This document shows positions 33,897 through 45,638 of a stretch of DNA of 64,000 bases, in pieces. Position 1 is the first letter of the stretch, and each line of letters opens with the position of its first letter. The translations under genes were made by a program, and so were the position numbers. The notes below the pieces were generated by a model. It was not told the origin of the DNA, searched no databases, and saw nothing but the letters and a program-made list of their open reading frames with translations. This DNA is from Hyphodiscus hymeniophilus (lineage: Eukaryota; Ascomycota; Leotiomycetes; Helotiales; Hyphodiscaceae), in NCBI GenBank assembly GCA_016508695.1, contig VNKQ01000002.1, forward strand, positions 2,108,001 to 2,172,000. Reading direction: 5' to 3'.

Positions 33897-36615
33897 GGGT
33901 CTATCGAGACGCGGGGATGGAGGTGTGTGAGGTAATTTTGTTTGATGAGTATGAACGCATAATTGTGGGATTTGAGAGCGGATATCATGGAGTCTAAGAA
34001 CCACCCTCCTATGCAGGGTTCGGCGATGCTGTGCATGGATGAAAGGACGAACTTTGCTTGCGTTGCCTGCTCTGCACCTCTCATCATGCAAACGCCATTA
34101 TGCAGAAGGTTCGAGCGAGCGAGCGTAGCGCGTGGGCATCTTTCACGAGGTTCAGCTTGTTCATTTGAAACAGAAACCAAAAATCTCCTTGGCTTGGTCA
34201 AAGGGAGGCGAAAGTGGTTCTTTATATCTTTTAGGGACACTACAAATGGAGCATGCATTCGAGACAGACGAAGTCTTCTGCCTTAGAGGGATATTCAGTC
34301 TCCTGTCCTGGACATTTCGAGATGATGGAATGTGTGCATGGGTGTTGTTCGATTCTAGTGCTTTATTTTATGATATGTGCTTTATTAGAATAATGGAGTC
34401 TGCCTTTGCCTGAGCCCCACTTCCGCGCCATGTTCATATTGCGCTTCTCTTGTTAGTTACTGTTACTTGAGTCGCTAGGCGGATCTTCCAAAACCTTGCG
34501 TGGAAAGCTCAATCGAGGCGCTAAGCCAGCTGCAAGCCTGCCAAGGCGTCCCGAGCTCTTGAGTTGTGGTGTAGGTTGTGAGATTGCAAATGTGGTAGAG
34601 TGCTTTGCAAACCTAGGTAATCAATGGAAAGGCGGAGGTGCAGCAAGTCAACTCCTAGGACTTCAATCCTGGTTGGTGGGCTGATGGCCTCTGGGTTAAG
34701 CGTCAGAAGTGAGTGAGGCCTAGTAGGTTGACCTCATCTTGACGAGAAGCTGAACCAGGCAAATTGTATGTGGAAACATAGGGGGGAGGGGAGCAGTGGG
34801 TGTCCTTTCAATTCCTCCGTTGCAGCACAGCGTCGAGGCGTTCGCTCTTTCGGACCTCGGCAAGGCATGATTAGAAGGTCAAGCTCTGGCATCATCGCTG
34901 GGCGAGAAAGCAAGTGACACCTCACTGTATGATGTGAAGGGTTTCCTTTATAGGTGTTTGCCAGGTTTGGCTGGTTGTCGGTGGAGAACTTTGATCCCGA
35001 GTAAGGTATCTGTTGCGGCCGTGTATGACTTCTAAGAATCTTGAACTAATCACAAGACATGCTGTTCACGAGGTTACTTTATTGATTACAACGACATTGA
35101 TATTTTCTGATCAATATCAAGATCTAAAAAAATATTGCATAAAGGAAGGAGAATGAGAATACGCTTTTGGACCGTTAATGTAGATTTACGAATCAGAACG
35201 GTCTTCCATCTATCAGTCTTTAGTCATTCCCGTTGGTCAGGTTATCAATGGACTTTATTCATATAGCTAAGACACAGCGGTAAATGGACAGGTCTCTGTG
35301 CCGTTTGGAACGTACGAAGAAAGTAATAAATACGATAGTGGCAAACTAGGCGAACTTCATCCGAGGCCAAAGCCAAAATTAGAGCGAGAAATCAGATACG
35401 CTCACTTGAGATTTTACCAGAAGGTTGAAATTTCTCGTGTTATATCGCAAGAAATAACACTCTCTAGCCACCGTCGTTGCATCTGAGTCACCCCGTCGCT
35501 TTTGAGGCTACACAAGTCACACGCCAGGAAGTCCTCCAGCCTGTCGAGTAAAACGAATGCCTTAATTTGATACGAATTGAGTATCTGGCGTTTCTCCTCT
35601 GGTTATCATTCCGCATCTTCATACGGTCCGGGGATCTTCCAATGAACCTTTCCGCGAAGTAGTTTCTTATGTGTTCCTTGAAGTGCAAGGCTACGGTTCA
35701 GCCTTCCCGCAATCCACCAATGGCAGCGGTGCAGTGGTTAATGGTGTACAGTATGACCAAATAAGAGCCATGGCCTTTGGGGCTGGGTTCGTGCATTGCT
35801 GACTGAGAGAACTAGAAGATACTTGATCGCGACCCAGAGCATATCAACTTCTTAATTCGGACCTTGGTGATGGGCCCGCCAGTAATGAATGCCATTGGTG
35901 TTTCCGCAGCTGCGTCGTATTGCAGACTTGCAGTGACAGTGAGTGTTACGCGTCGAACCGGCACTGGATTTGTTAAGCAAGAGGATCACAACCGCACATA
36001 AAGCATAGTCATCCTCCCTTTGTGCATTTGAACTTCAAAATCTTTCCATCCTGAGGATTGCGATGAGATAAGCCTCTCTGATGACATTGAGTGCATACCC
36101 ACCCTCCATGGCCCCACAACATAGGCCCATCTCATCTCAGTGCATTTTCATGAAATGCAAGAAAACACACCTCGACGACGGTATTTGTCCTCTGTCATGC
36201 TCCTGGATTGACAAGACTGTCGAACCTCTTCTCATCTTCCTCATGACCTCTCCTTCGCCCCGTGTCGTGGGATCGGTCTCAGTTGGGACCCGAGAGAGCC
36301 GAGCGGCGAGCTGCCATGCACCTCCAATTTCTCATTGCTGACACTAGATTTCCTAAACCCAATCTTTGTTTCCTCACTCACCGTGAAATCCATTTCCTTG
36401 TTGAATTCACCTTCATCTTCTCAGCGCTTGAGGCGCATATGGTCTTCGGCATCCTGAAAAATCCGAGCTGAATGAAGATTGGTCAGAACTAATCTTATTA
36501 GCTTGACATGACGTTTTGAAGGGCCCTTAATCTACGTACAAGTCAACAGAAACGTCAAGAATCGCCTTTTCGACTCCACGAATACTTGACAACTGTCTAG
36601 CGAGTTATACAAGTC
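33897..36615. other. Long intergenic region (2.7 kb)
   Basis: No gene could be supported on either strand. Frames are short and overlapping. It contains the Ras 3' flank and the promoter of the Sec14-like gene. A stretch near 35,100-35,160 is AT-rich. Confidence 0.55.
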
Positions 36616-38194
36616 ATGTCTACTGCTGGCCCCGCGCATAGAGTGCAGTCTGCAGTTGTAGAATACGGATATCCTCAAGGTCATCTTGGACATCTAACGA
36701 CCGAGGAAGAAGCCGCATTCCAAAACTTCAAAGTCTTGTGCGCTGAGAAGGGGTACTACAAGCCTGGAAACGGAGACGATATCGATCCGACTCATGAAGA
36801 TGCTACATTACTGTGCGTTACCTCCAAAAACCCTAATGTTGCGAAACTGACATTCTATCTAGGCGCTTCCTCCGGGCACGTCGGTTCGTCGTTCTAGATG
36901 CGTGGAAGCAGTTCCAAGACACAGAGGATTGGCGGAAGGCAAATCAGCTAGACCAACTGTACGAGACGATAGACTTGGAACATTTTGAGGAAACAAGAAG
37001 ATTGGTACGCAAGCATGACCTTATCCCGAACTATCCACCCCCTCTGTCCCATGCTGACACTCCTAACAACAGTACCCACAATGGACCGGGCGTCGAGATC
37101 GAAGAGGAATACCAGTCTATGTTTTCGAAGTGAAACACCTGAACTCGAAAACAATGGCTGCATATGAAAAGTCAGCGGTAAAAACTAAGACTAAAGCCTC
37201 GACAGACAACAAAACCTCCCCCAAACTTCTCCGCCTCTTCGCCTTATATGAGAACCTAGTACGCTTCGTCATGCCTCTTTGCACAGCAATGACCGATCGA
37301 GACCACCCCCGAACACCTATCACACAAAGTAACAACATAGTGGATATCTCAGGAGTCGGCCTAAAGCAATTCTGGAACCTGCGAACACACATGCAAGACG
37401 CCAGCACGTTGGCCACGGCACATTACCCCGAAACTCTAGACAGAATATTCATTATTGGGGCTCCATCATTCTTCCCAACAGTCTGGGGCTGGATCAAGAA
37501 ATGGTTTGACCCAATTACCACATCGAAAATCTTCATTATCTCCCACTCCGACATGCAGAAGACGCTCGAAGCTTTTATCGACCCCGCCAATATCCCCGTC
37601 AAATACGGCGGGAAGCTCGATTTCCATTTTGGAGATATGCCTAAATTGGATCCGGCTTATAAGGACGTGCTTACTTTTGAGAACGAGACGAAGAACTTCC
37701 CGCACGGACCGATGTATTGGATTCACGGGAAAGATAACAAGGAGATGGAAGCTCTTGCTGTCGGCACGATAGACGGAAAGGAACGTAAAGATAAGGTGTG
37801 TGTGGTGAAGAAGCTCTTGGCCGTTGATGCGGACGTGATAAGTGCGCAAGCCATGAACGGACATGCGAAGTTGCATCAAGAAACCCTTGGGGAAGACCTC
37901 GCTATGGTCCCCACGGCTGCGCCTTCCGTCGCCAACACCGAAGCAGAGACAAATACGAACGTGACTGTTACGGCACCTGCTGAACAAGTACCAGCCGCGG
38001 AGCCGTTGATGAAAGTAGATGTTCAGGAGGGAGATTTGGTTCCGGCTTCGAGACCGGAGCCTGTGACTTTTGTCACTGCGAGTGAGGGGCTCAATACGCT
38101 GAGCTTGAACGAGAAGACGGGGAATGTGCCGAACGGCAACGCACACGCTGGTGAGAGCAAAGCTGCCGAAACTCCTGCTGCACTTGGAAATTGA
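36616..38194 (+). CDS. CRAL-TRIO (Sec14-like) lipid-transfer protein
   Basis: Three exons, 36616-36812, 36863-37004 and 37073-38194, with introns of 50 and 68 nt, encode 486 residues. The CRAL-TRIO N-terminal helix motif RFLRARRF spans the first splice junction. The lipid-binding domain follows with YPQWTGRRDRRGIPVYVFEV, DISGVGLKQFWNL, HYPETLDRIFIIGAPSFFPTVW and PANIPVKYGGKLDF, which is the classic Sec14 order. The last 120 or so residues are acidic, Pro/Ala-rich and likely disordered. Sec14 proteins exchange phosphatidylinositol and phosphatidylcholine between membranes and support Golgi and plasma membrane phosphoinositide signalling. The exact ligand cannot be told. Its 3' end faces the PI31-like gene at about 390 nt. 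Confidence 0.95.
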
Positions 38195-38585
38195 TATCCG
38201 GCTGAGGAGGCGATTGGAAAGATTCTGCGTTCCTCGCTGGAGTAAACGAGGGACAAAGTCGAAGGGGATATCCACACGTGAAGATTAGCTTTCAGGCTTT
38301 TCGTGGATGCAGGTGGAGCGGAAGATATGTGGTATACGAATAGTGGAGGGTTTGGTTATGATTTTAACATGAGGGTGGACAGATAATGACACCTGAGTGG
38401 ACTTGGAGTGGCTATGAGTACGGATATAGATTGAGTTAGTCGTAATGAGAATTCATTCGGGGTCACGGCAGTTCATAAATATATGAGTGTGAGATGATAG
38501 TAGAAATTATTGTACTCGGTTTTGTGTCTTTATGGCTTAAGCTCGGCATTAGTAATGCTCGTTGCACACTTCATCCTACCCATTT
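38195..38585. other. Convergent 3' intergenic region
   Basis: This is the 3' flanks of the Sec14-like (+) and PI31-like (-) genes. No coding signal. Confidence 0.6.
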
Positions 38586-39698
38586 TCAGATGAAATCACT
38601 CGATCCAAACCCTCCAAACGGATTTGGCGGTCTTCCACTTCCACCACGCGGAGGTCCATCGCCAGGTCCCGTTGGATCGTAACGTGCCCCTGGCGGAGCC
38701 CGGGGATCAAATCCACCCTGGCCACCCCTCCCACCAAATAGTGGATCATCAAACGTAGGATGCATGCCTCCCATACCCGCACCACCCATCCGTCCACCAC
38801 CTACAAATGAGCCTCTCAAAGGATCATTTGGGCCCAGACCAGCAGGGTTCAGATCATCATGCCCAATATTAAACGGCGATCCAGCGCCGGGAAATGAAGG
38901 CGCCATGCCGCGTAAAGGCCGATTGAGATCATACTCGTCGTCGAAACCTGGGGGTGGGAAGTCTCCACCTGGGAGAGGACGGGGTGCCGCAGCGAGGGGG
39001 TCGTGGAATGGATATGGGCGGGCTGGGAGGACGGGATCGTGGAGCGGTTGACGAGGTGGGTTGCGTCGGTTCTGGTGTTCTTCTTCTCGTTCTGCGTGAG
39101 CATCTGCGCGAGCGTTAGGCGCTTCCTGGTAGCCTTCTTTATTGAGGCCCGGCATGAGTTTTTGGATGATTGTGAGTTTGAAGAGGGATGCTAAATCTTG
39201 GATTCGTGACGGGGAGACGAAGACTTCCTTCAACTTCAACTCTAAAGTGCTTCTGTCCTCCACCCCATCGGTCATTGTTATTCGAAGTGGCAGTGCTGCA
39301 GATGAGACATAGTCCTTTGCTGTGATTTCGAATCTGCTAATCCTTTCGTCCCCTAGTCCAATACCTCTGATCTCTGCTTTGCCGCCTAATCTGTCCACCT
39401 TAACGACATACTGCATCGAACTTTGGGAGTGTGCGTATACGAAGGAATGCGATCCAAAGGACGAGTTCCATTTGGCAGCTAATCGAGGGGCTAGATTTTG
39501 ACACTCTGCTTCCATCTTCTGCTCCTCGCCGAAGCCTATAAGCCGGAATCCAACGGTCACCATGCAAGCGTGTGCGAAGAGCGCGATGGCTTCATAGGAG
39601 CTGGAGATATCGGATGTGGTATCGCCTTCCTCATGAGTTGGCAGAGCTTCCGCCATATGTTTGAGAATGCTCTCGGTGCTCAAGGGGTCCGTAGCCAT
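38586..39698 (-). CDS. PI31-like proteasome regulator
   Basis: A single exon of 370 residues starts at the Met in MATDPLSTESIL. An open frame continues upstream to 40049, but that part is low-complexity leader. The N-terminal half has the FP-domain feel of PI31/Fbxo7 proteins (AHACMVTVGFRLIGFG, LPLRITMTDGVEDRSTLELKLKEVF). The C-terminal half is Pro/Gly/Arg-rich with DPL repeats (HDPLAA, NDPLRG, DDPLFGG), as in PI31 tails, ending FGGFGSSDFI. PI31 binds the 20S proteasome core and modulates its assembly or activity, and can act as an adaptor for proteasome transport. The gene is divergent from the TRP channel (about 510 nt between starts). Confidence 0.85.
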   Translation of the reverse strand: MATDPLSTESILKHMAEALPTHEEGDTTSDISSSYEAIALFAHACMVTVGFRLIGFGEEQKMEAECQNLAPRLAAKWNSSFGSHSFVYAHSQSSMQYVVKVDRLGGKAEIRGIGLGDERISRFEITAKDYVSSAALPLRITMTDGVEDRSTLELKLKEVFVSPSRIQDLASLFKLTIIQKLMPGLNKEGYQEAPNARADAHAEREEEHQNRRNPPRQPLHDPVLPARPYPFHDPLAAAPRPLPGGDFPPPGFDDEYDLNRPLRGMAPSFPGAGSPFNIGHDDLNPAGLGPNDPLRGSFVGGGRMGGAGMGGMHPTFDDPLFGGRGGQGGFDPRAPPGARYDPTGPGDGPPRGGSGRPPNPFGGFGSSDFI

Positions 39699-40209
39699 CT
39701 TGAGCTGTGTGTAGGTGAAGGATATGGGATTTGTTTGGAGGAGCTTGAATGCGAATGCGGGGTGGAGGGGTGTCTTCGCTGTAACTATCGCGTGTACTTT
39801 GTAGCGTTGGCGGTCAGTTGCTGTGGAAAGTTGATGTTGGTTTCGGTGGCGACTGATGTTCTTCGAATGTTTGGATGGTTGATTGATTGATTGTTTGTTG
39901 ATGATGTTCAACAGACAGAGCCGTGGTTGATACAAGCTGATGGCGAATCCGAATGCTGCCTTGAAGGCTTTAGCGTCTCCAGCGGAGGCATTCCGTCCCT
40001 GACCCCTGCTTGTGCCGTCAAAGCTTGGGTGACGTTCCATGGCGACCAAGTTTTTATATCCAACGTTTCACGGAGAAAACCTCCAATTCCAGTTTTGATT
40101 CTTTGAACTTCCTAAAATGACATCTGCCATCTAGATCGCTTCTTGGAATATTGGAATTGTAGTCGAAGAAGCTCCCTGCCAGCGAAAGCTCCTACCAAGA
40201 CGCGCCCCA
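39699..40209. other. Divergent promoter region, PI31-like / TRP channel
   Basis: A 511-nt divergent intergenic space must hold both promoters. The open frame on the minus strand continues through it but is rich in His/Asn/Gln and reads as leader rather than protein. Confidence 0.55.
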
Positions 40210-42854
40210 ATGGCGACCCCGCCTGTCACTCCCTTCAATCTTGAACACCATACCGAAGCAAAACTCCCACACATTGGAAAGAATGATGCATTTGTGCAAA
40301 CAGTAAAGTCTCTATCAATGTAAGCTATCAGAGGGTACATTGGAGGACCAATTGCTAATCAAAAGAGTTTCTTTGTTGACGAGATTAACCTACCTTCAAC
40401 ATTTGAACAACTACGAACAACATCTGCAGGAAACAAGATCCGGGTCCTGGTGGAACACCTTCTAGCCAATGTCACAAACCCTGCCATCATTAATGCGTTG
40501 CTGTCAGTATAGCTCAACTGGCTCCTGTACCTTATCTGAGCTCATTCTTGACAGAACCTTGAAATGGCATTTCTCCACCCTCGAAGTAGACGACCGTGGG
40601 ATCAACGAAACCCGAGCGAATGCATGCGAGATTGTGGCGTGGAGATTTCTGAGTCGGATATCAGAACGAGAAGCTGTAGATTACTGTCTCTACGAATTAC
40701 CCCGAGAAGATGCAAGTCTCGCAGACAACTTTGGTAGCCATGTTGATACGAATCCTACAGAGCACTCAAGCCTACTTCCCCAATTCCGCCAGAATGAATC
40801 AATGACAACTGTACGGCCAAATAGCAAAAGGATGGAACTCCTTCGCTCAGTCTCACATATGGGAGGAATGTTCTCTGAAACGGATGGCGAGCACGACGAA
40901 GAAGATCCAACATCGTCTTTCACCGGATTGAATGGCCTCGAAATTGCTGCTGTGGCAGATTGCAAAAAGTTCCTGAGTCAGAGGATCGTTCAAAAGATCG
41001 TGACCGGGATATGGAGAGGAGATATTGTTTTTTGGGAGAGTCTCAGTCCAACAACCAAAAAGAAATCCCAATTCTACAACAAACGATCCTCGGACCCTTT
41101 CACACGGTTGCGTGTGCCAAGATATATCAAAGCATTTGAAGTGCTATTTTTTGCAACATTCCTCGTTTTATACTATGCTGTTCTCGTGGAAAGAAATCCG
41201 TATGTCTGGTTCCAAGTTTTTTTCGGCCAGTCTAACAAAGCCTAGGTACCATATAACCCCAATCGAAGTCTTCCTTTATGTATGGTTTGCAGCTTTTGCG
41301 TATGACGAGCTAGGAGAGTTCATCGATGCTGGATCCATATTCTATGCTGTGGATATATGGAATGGATGTGATCTTATCATAATAATCATTGGAGTGTCAT
41401 TTTTGTTCACGAGTAAGTCGGTACTACCGTTGGGGATCAAATGCTAAAATGACCTAGGGGTGCTTGGTCTCCTCAAAGATAGCGACGACATCATCAACAC
41501 TGCCTTTGATATCCTGTCTTTAGAGGCATTATTCATGGTCCCAAGGTAGAATCCAGTCGATCATAAAGAGAGTCAGTCCTAACAAGTATTCAGGATATGC
41601 TCTTTGTTGAGTCTCCATCCTTATTTCGGAACTTTGGTATGTACAGCCAGAGCTAGCTTCCATAGCATACTAAGACCTGCAGATTCCGTGTTTGAAAGCG
41701 ATGGCCAAGGACTTTGTGAAGTTCATGGTCGTTGTGGCAGTTCTGTATCTTGGTTTGTAGAATTTTGCTGAGATTCAGGCTCCAAATTATTAATTTAGGT
41801 TCAGGGTTCCTTACCACGTTCACGCTCCTTGCGAGAGACAATTTCACCCTTGCTGAAATGAGCTGGATACTGATCAAAGTATTCTTCGGGTCGAGCTATT
41901 TGGGATTCGTAGGTTATCAGTGAATCACTTAATAATGGTGGCTAATTTTTGACAGGATATAATGAACGATGTATGGCCAGACCTAATATGATGGGGAGAA
42001 TCTTTCAAGCTGACTACATCTAGATCAACCCTAAACTCGGACCTCCACTTATGGTAAAAACCCCAATGTTTTATTGGTGCTAATAGTTAATAACTTATGA
42101 ACAGCTGATCTTTGTCTGCATGACGAACATTCTTCTGATCACATCCCTGATCAGTATTCTAAGTGACAGCTTTTCAAGAGTGATCGCGCATGCAAGGTTC
42201 GTCGACGCTACCTCGTGCATCAAACAGGAATAACATTCTACCAGGGAGGAGTATCTTTTCGTATACTCCGTGTACGTTCTGGAGGCGTCCACAAGTAATC
42301 GCTTGACTCACTTCTACCCACCTCTGGTACTGTCTCCTGATCGAGGCCTCCACACATCAACTAAAATTGCGTAGAATTTGATACCTCTCATACTCATTCG
42401 ACCTCTTCGCCTATGTATCACATCGGAAGGGCTTCGAAGACAACGAGTGACTGTCCTAAAAATCACTCACATGCCAATAGTGGCCATTATATACGTGTTC
42501 GAAGCTATTCATACCAAGATAAAGGGAGATTCGCCGCTCTTCTCAACGCTGGGTCCGTCAGGCGCAAACACACTCCCAATGGACGGACCTACTAGCCCTC
42601 GAAGACAAAGGCCCTTCCTTTCTAACCGCGCAAAGACATACTCACAGCATTTCTCAGAGGTGCCAAGCGAAGATGGAGCGCATAGCCCGGGTCCTCAAAC
42701 TTTTGTGGTCAAGAGCAAGAAGGAGGGGAAGGCGGGAACAGTAGCTGTGGATAACTCTGCCTTGGAGCAGAGGGTAGAGGATTTGAGTGCAAAAATTGCG
42801 GAGTTGACGGCGTTGATCATGGCACAGCAGGGCTTAGCGAATGCGGAAGATTGA
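40210..42854 (+). CDS. yvc1: TRP-family cation channel, Yvc1-like
   Basis: Thirteen exons join in agreeing phase to 688 residues: 40210-40319, 40368-40502, 40555-41199, 41246-41412, 41458-41545, 41594-41636, 41683-41752, 41799-41908, 41956-41970, 42024-42053, 42105-42196, 42245-42326, 42375-42854. The cytosolic N-terminus has a segment seen in fungal TRP channels (LPSTFEQLRTTSAGNKIRVL). Membrane segments lie from about residue 275: AFEVLFFATFLVLYYAVLV, VFLYVWFAAFAY, DLIIIIIGVSFLF, VKFMVVVAVLYLG. A pore-type region and a last helix (LIFVCMTNILLITSLISILS) follow. The cytosolic tail ends in a coiled coil (LEQRVEDLSAKIAELTALI). Yvc1 releases vacuolar calcium on osmotic stretch. Exons 9 (15 nt) and 10 (30 nt) are tiny. 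Confidence 0.92.
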
Positions 42855-43821
42855 CGGCGTTATTAGGTATGATTGTATGTTTGAAATACGTGTATCATAT
42901 AGGCTTGCATGCCTGGTATGGCTGGGAAGGCGTAATAAAAGTTTGTTGTTGACCACTAAGAAGAGGTTCCTCATCTTCTTGTGCTTTTGATTTATCAAGC
43001 TATGTTTTCCTGGAGCAGTATTGTCCATTGACAGCAGCCAGCCGGCAAAGTTAGCAGTCTCTTTGTTTATCATCATGTCAACATCAAAGGCTCTGAAAAA
43101 GTTCAACTTTTTATTCCACTCGCCGACTGGCCTGTAGGCGGCACGAATTTCTATTTGCCAACCAATCCTGTTGCGAGGTGCGCTCTAGAACTTGTTACTT
43201 ACCCAAGCTTCCAATATAATCAAAGCTGCTTTTAGTAGGATTGGCTAAATTATATGGCGAGGAAGGGAGGTTGTGGGGTTTATGTATCATCATTAACATG
43301 CTTCGCCACATGGCCAAATAAAAGTCAGTGAATGTCTTAAGTTCTTAACTATGCTTCTTGCCTTTGAGTTTGGCTAGTGTTATTGTTTGTGAAGGAAGAA
43401 GGGTTCTCCATAGCAGGAAGGGGCTTAAGGATATTTGAGGCCACTTTGATTGTGGCGACAGTAATCTTCGAATTCTCTTCGATTTCTGATACTGTGTTGC
43501 ATTGTCATTTCTGACCCATGTGTTTGTATTTGATAATCAGAACGATCAGTAGCGTGCTGATGTATATATGAAGCACACCGCTGAGTGATCAGCTTCCAGT
43601 CCCCGGCACCGGTGTTGGATTGCTTGACCGAACGGCTAAGCCATATTCTCCAGCTGGACTTCAGCGTTTCAACCAAAGCTCATGCTAACACGCCTGAATA
43701 GGGGTGTTCCTCCATGCCTGTTTGCTCAACCCAAGGTGTATTGGGCATGGTTGACCAAAGCCCAACGATATCCGTCTTCACTACGCTTCCGGAATCATCT
43801 TCCTACATCGATCTTAAGCTC
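42855..43821. other. Convergent intergenic region
   Basis: 3' flanks of the TRP channel and PhzF-like genes. A minus frame at 43425-43676 has no recognisable domain. Nothing else seen. Confidence 0.55.
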
Positions 43822-44793
43822 TCAAATCCTCAAAGTTCCCTCCATGACTAAAACAGCAGACCCGCTCAGCTTTACACTCTCAACCCTCCTGCCCTCTTTA
43901 TCAACCACAACCTCAACACCGATGACACTTTTCCTCCCCATTTCTACCCCTTGCGTCACCTCAAACTTCCTCGTTCTATTCTGCCTTAAAGCCAGATACG
44001 AGCCCAAAGCACAAGCTGCACTTCCCGTCGCCGGATCCTCCATCGTCGACTCAATCATCCGCGTCCTAATTCTCTGCACCTTATCATCTCCTATTCCATA
44101 ACCATTCACGTAGAGAGTGTCCTCGATGACATAGTAATACTTCGCCACGAACCCCAGGTCCCAGCCTTTCGCATGATCCAACAGTCCATGAAAGCTCAGC
44201 TCAGTCCCCACGACCTCCACCTGGGCCAGCATTTCCAGATTGTCCAGCTGCACGAGTAGGAAAGTCATTCCCTTGACGATGCTAACGAGAGCAGCATCCA
44301 TTTCAGCCCTGGCCAGCACTGGATTGTTTGATAATCCGGGAATAGGATTACGCAAGTCCCCGAGCGTGTGGTAATGGATATGCACATTGTGAGGAACATC
44401 AGCTTGCACCCTTGCCAATCCATTCCCGATCTTTGAAGGTTCCCTCAAAATAGGAACTCTGCCAGCTTTGGTGATGAAAGTACCACTGACTTGCCGTCCT
44501 GGCTCATGTCCATTTAGCATATAGCATGCGGAGCCAATGGTAGGATGGCCCGCAAACGGAAGCTCGTCCTGCGTCGTAAATATGTCTATGGTCCATTCAT
44601 TCTGAGCATCCGTCAGTCTATTCTCGTGTAGGAAAACTGTCTCGGATAAATTAAATTCGCGCGCAATGAGCTGTTTGCGTTCTTTGGTGAGGGAGGAGCG
44701 GAGAGCAGCCGGGACTTTTATCACGGCCAGTGGGTTGCCCTCGTATGCATTGATGGTGAAGACATCGAGAGTCACGAATTGTAAGGTTCCCAT
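43822..44793 (-). CDS. PhzF-family isomerase-like protein
   Basis: A single exon of 323 residues starts at MGTLQFVTLDVFT, where the family begins. The frame is open upstream to 45009 but without homology character. Motifs: NPLAVI (20-25), catalytic-type Glu51 in NLSETVFL, FTTQDELPFAGHPTIGSA (His of the active site), and DPATGSAACALG near the C-terminal domain. These are the hallmarks of the PhzF fold, two similar diaminopimelate-epimerase-like halves. Phenazine PhzF isomerises trans-2,3-dihydro-3-hydroxyanthranilate. Eukaryotic members have mostly unknown substrates, and no phenazine genes lie nearby, so the reaction here is unknown. Confidence 0.95.
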   Translation of the reverse strand: MGTLQFVTLDVFTINAYEGNPLAVIKVPAALRSSLTKERKQLIAREFNLSETVFLHENRLTDAQNEWTIDIFTTQDELPFAGHPTIGSACYMLNGHEPGRQVSGTFITKAGRVPILREPSKIGNGLARVQADVPHNVHIHYHTLGDLRNPIPGLSNNPVLARAEMDAALVSIVKGMTFLLVQLDNLEMLAQVEVVGTELSFHGLLDHAKGWDLGFVAKYYYVIEDTLYVNGYGIGDDKVQRIRTRMIESTMEDPATGSAACALGSYLALRQNRTRKFEVTQGVEMGRKSVIGVEVVVDKEGRRVESVKLSGSAVLVMEGTLRI

Positions 44794-45638
44794 GATCAAT
44801 ATCTGGCCGGGCGGTTGTAGGTTTGTGAGAGATCGGAAGCTTAGACCGAAGTACCGTAGCTCATGAGAAACCGAGACGCTGAATGAGTGAGTGGGGATGT
44901 CTTTGATACCTGTAATCAGGGATTTTGAAGAAAATCGACATCGATCTTCTTTGCTCGACGATGTTTTGCAACCCGGACCTTCCTCCCCGGAGAACCACAT
45001 AAGCCACATGAGAGACCCCTGGCGACCATCAATCTCAGAGGACCCGGCATCAACTCCCCGCTAACTTGGACCCCTAAATGGCCATCAGGGGTCATCGACA
45101 CGCTGCCTATTATGTTAGCGGTTTTCCAACTTCACCCTTTCGAGCCCGGAGAATTAGTGTGCATATCAATTGTTGAAAGAAACTATATTTCTTTAGAAAG
45201 TGGCCCGACCAGATTAATCTGTACGAACTGGCATCTGGGCAGTGAGAGAGGGGTAATGTAGCTGCTCGGAACTCCTCAGCAGATAGGGCCGTGATACGCT
45301 CCAGTCGTGATATAAGTTGATGAGGAAAGGAGTATGAAAGGTTTCTGTTCTTTGAAGTGGAGGTTTTTTCTGTTGGAGTACCATAGAAATTCACGGTCAC
45401 GTGAGAGTCTGACTCGCCAAAAATAATTCTACTCTCAATATTTTCCCTCCACATCCAATTTGAGTTTCGAATTCCATGCCAGGAAACAAACGCTAATAGC
45501 GAAGGTAAGTCGGTGGGCAGCTACCCGAGTGATCTCGCCATTCTGTCCTTCTTCCATCAATCTAGCTCTGCTTTCTCTGTGTAATTCCATCTCTCCACCT
45601 CCACCTTCACCTCCCACCCTACCATCGTCGAGCGCGCA
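44794..45638. other. Divergent promoter region, PhzF-like / MYND-SET
   Basis: 845 nt between start codons. Short frames only. A pyrimidine-rich stretch (CTCCACCTCCACCTTCACC) lies directly upstream of the MYND-SET start. Confidence 0.55.

Noticed and set aside
37466..38275. Minus-strand 269-codon frame
   Set aside because: Antisense shadow of the Sec14-like gene. The sense frame has clear CRAL-TRIO motifs.
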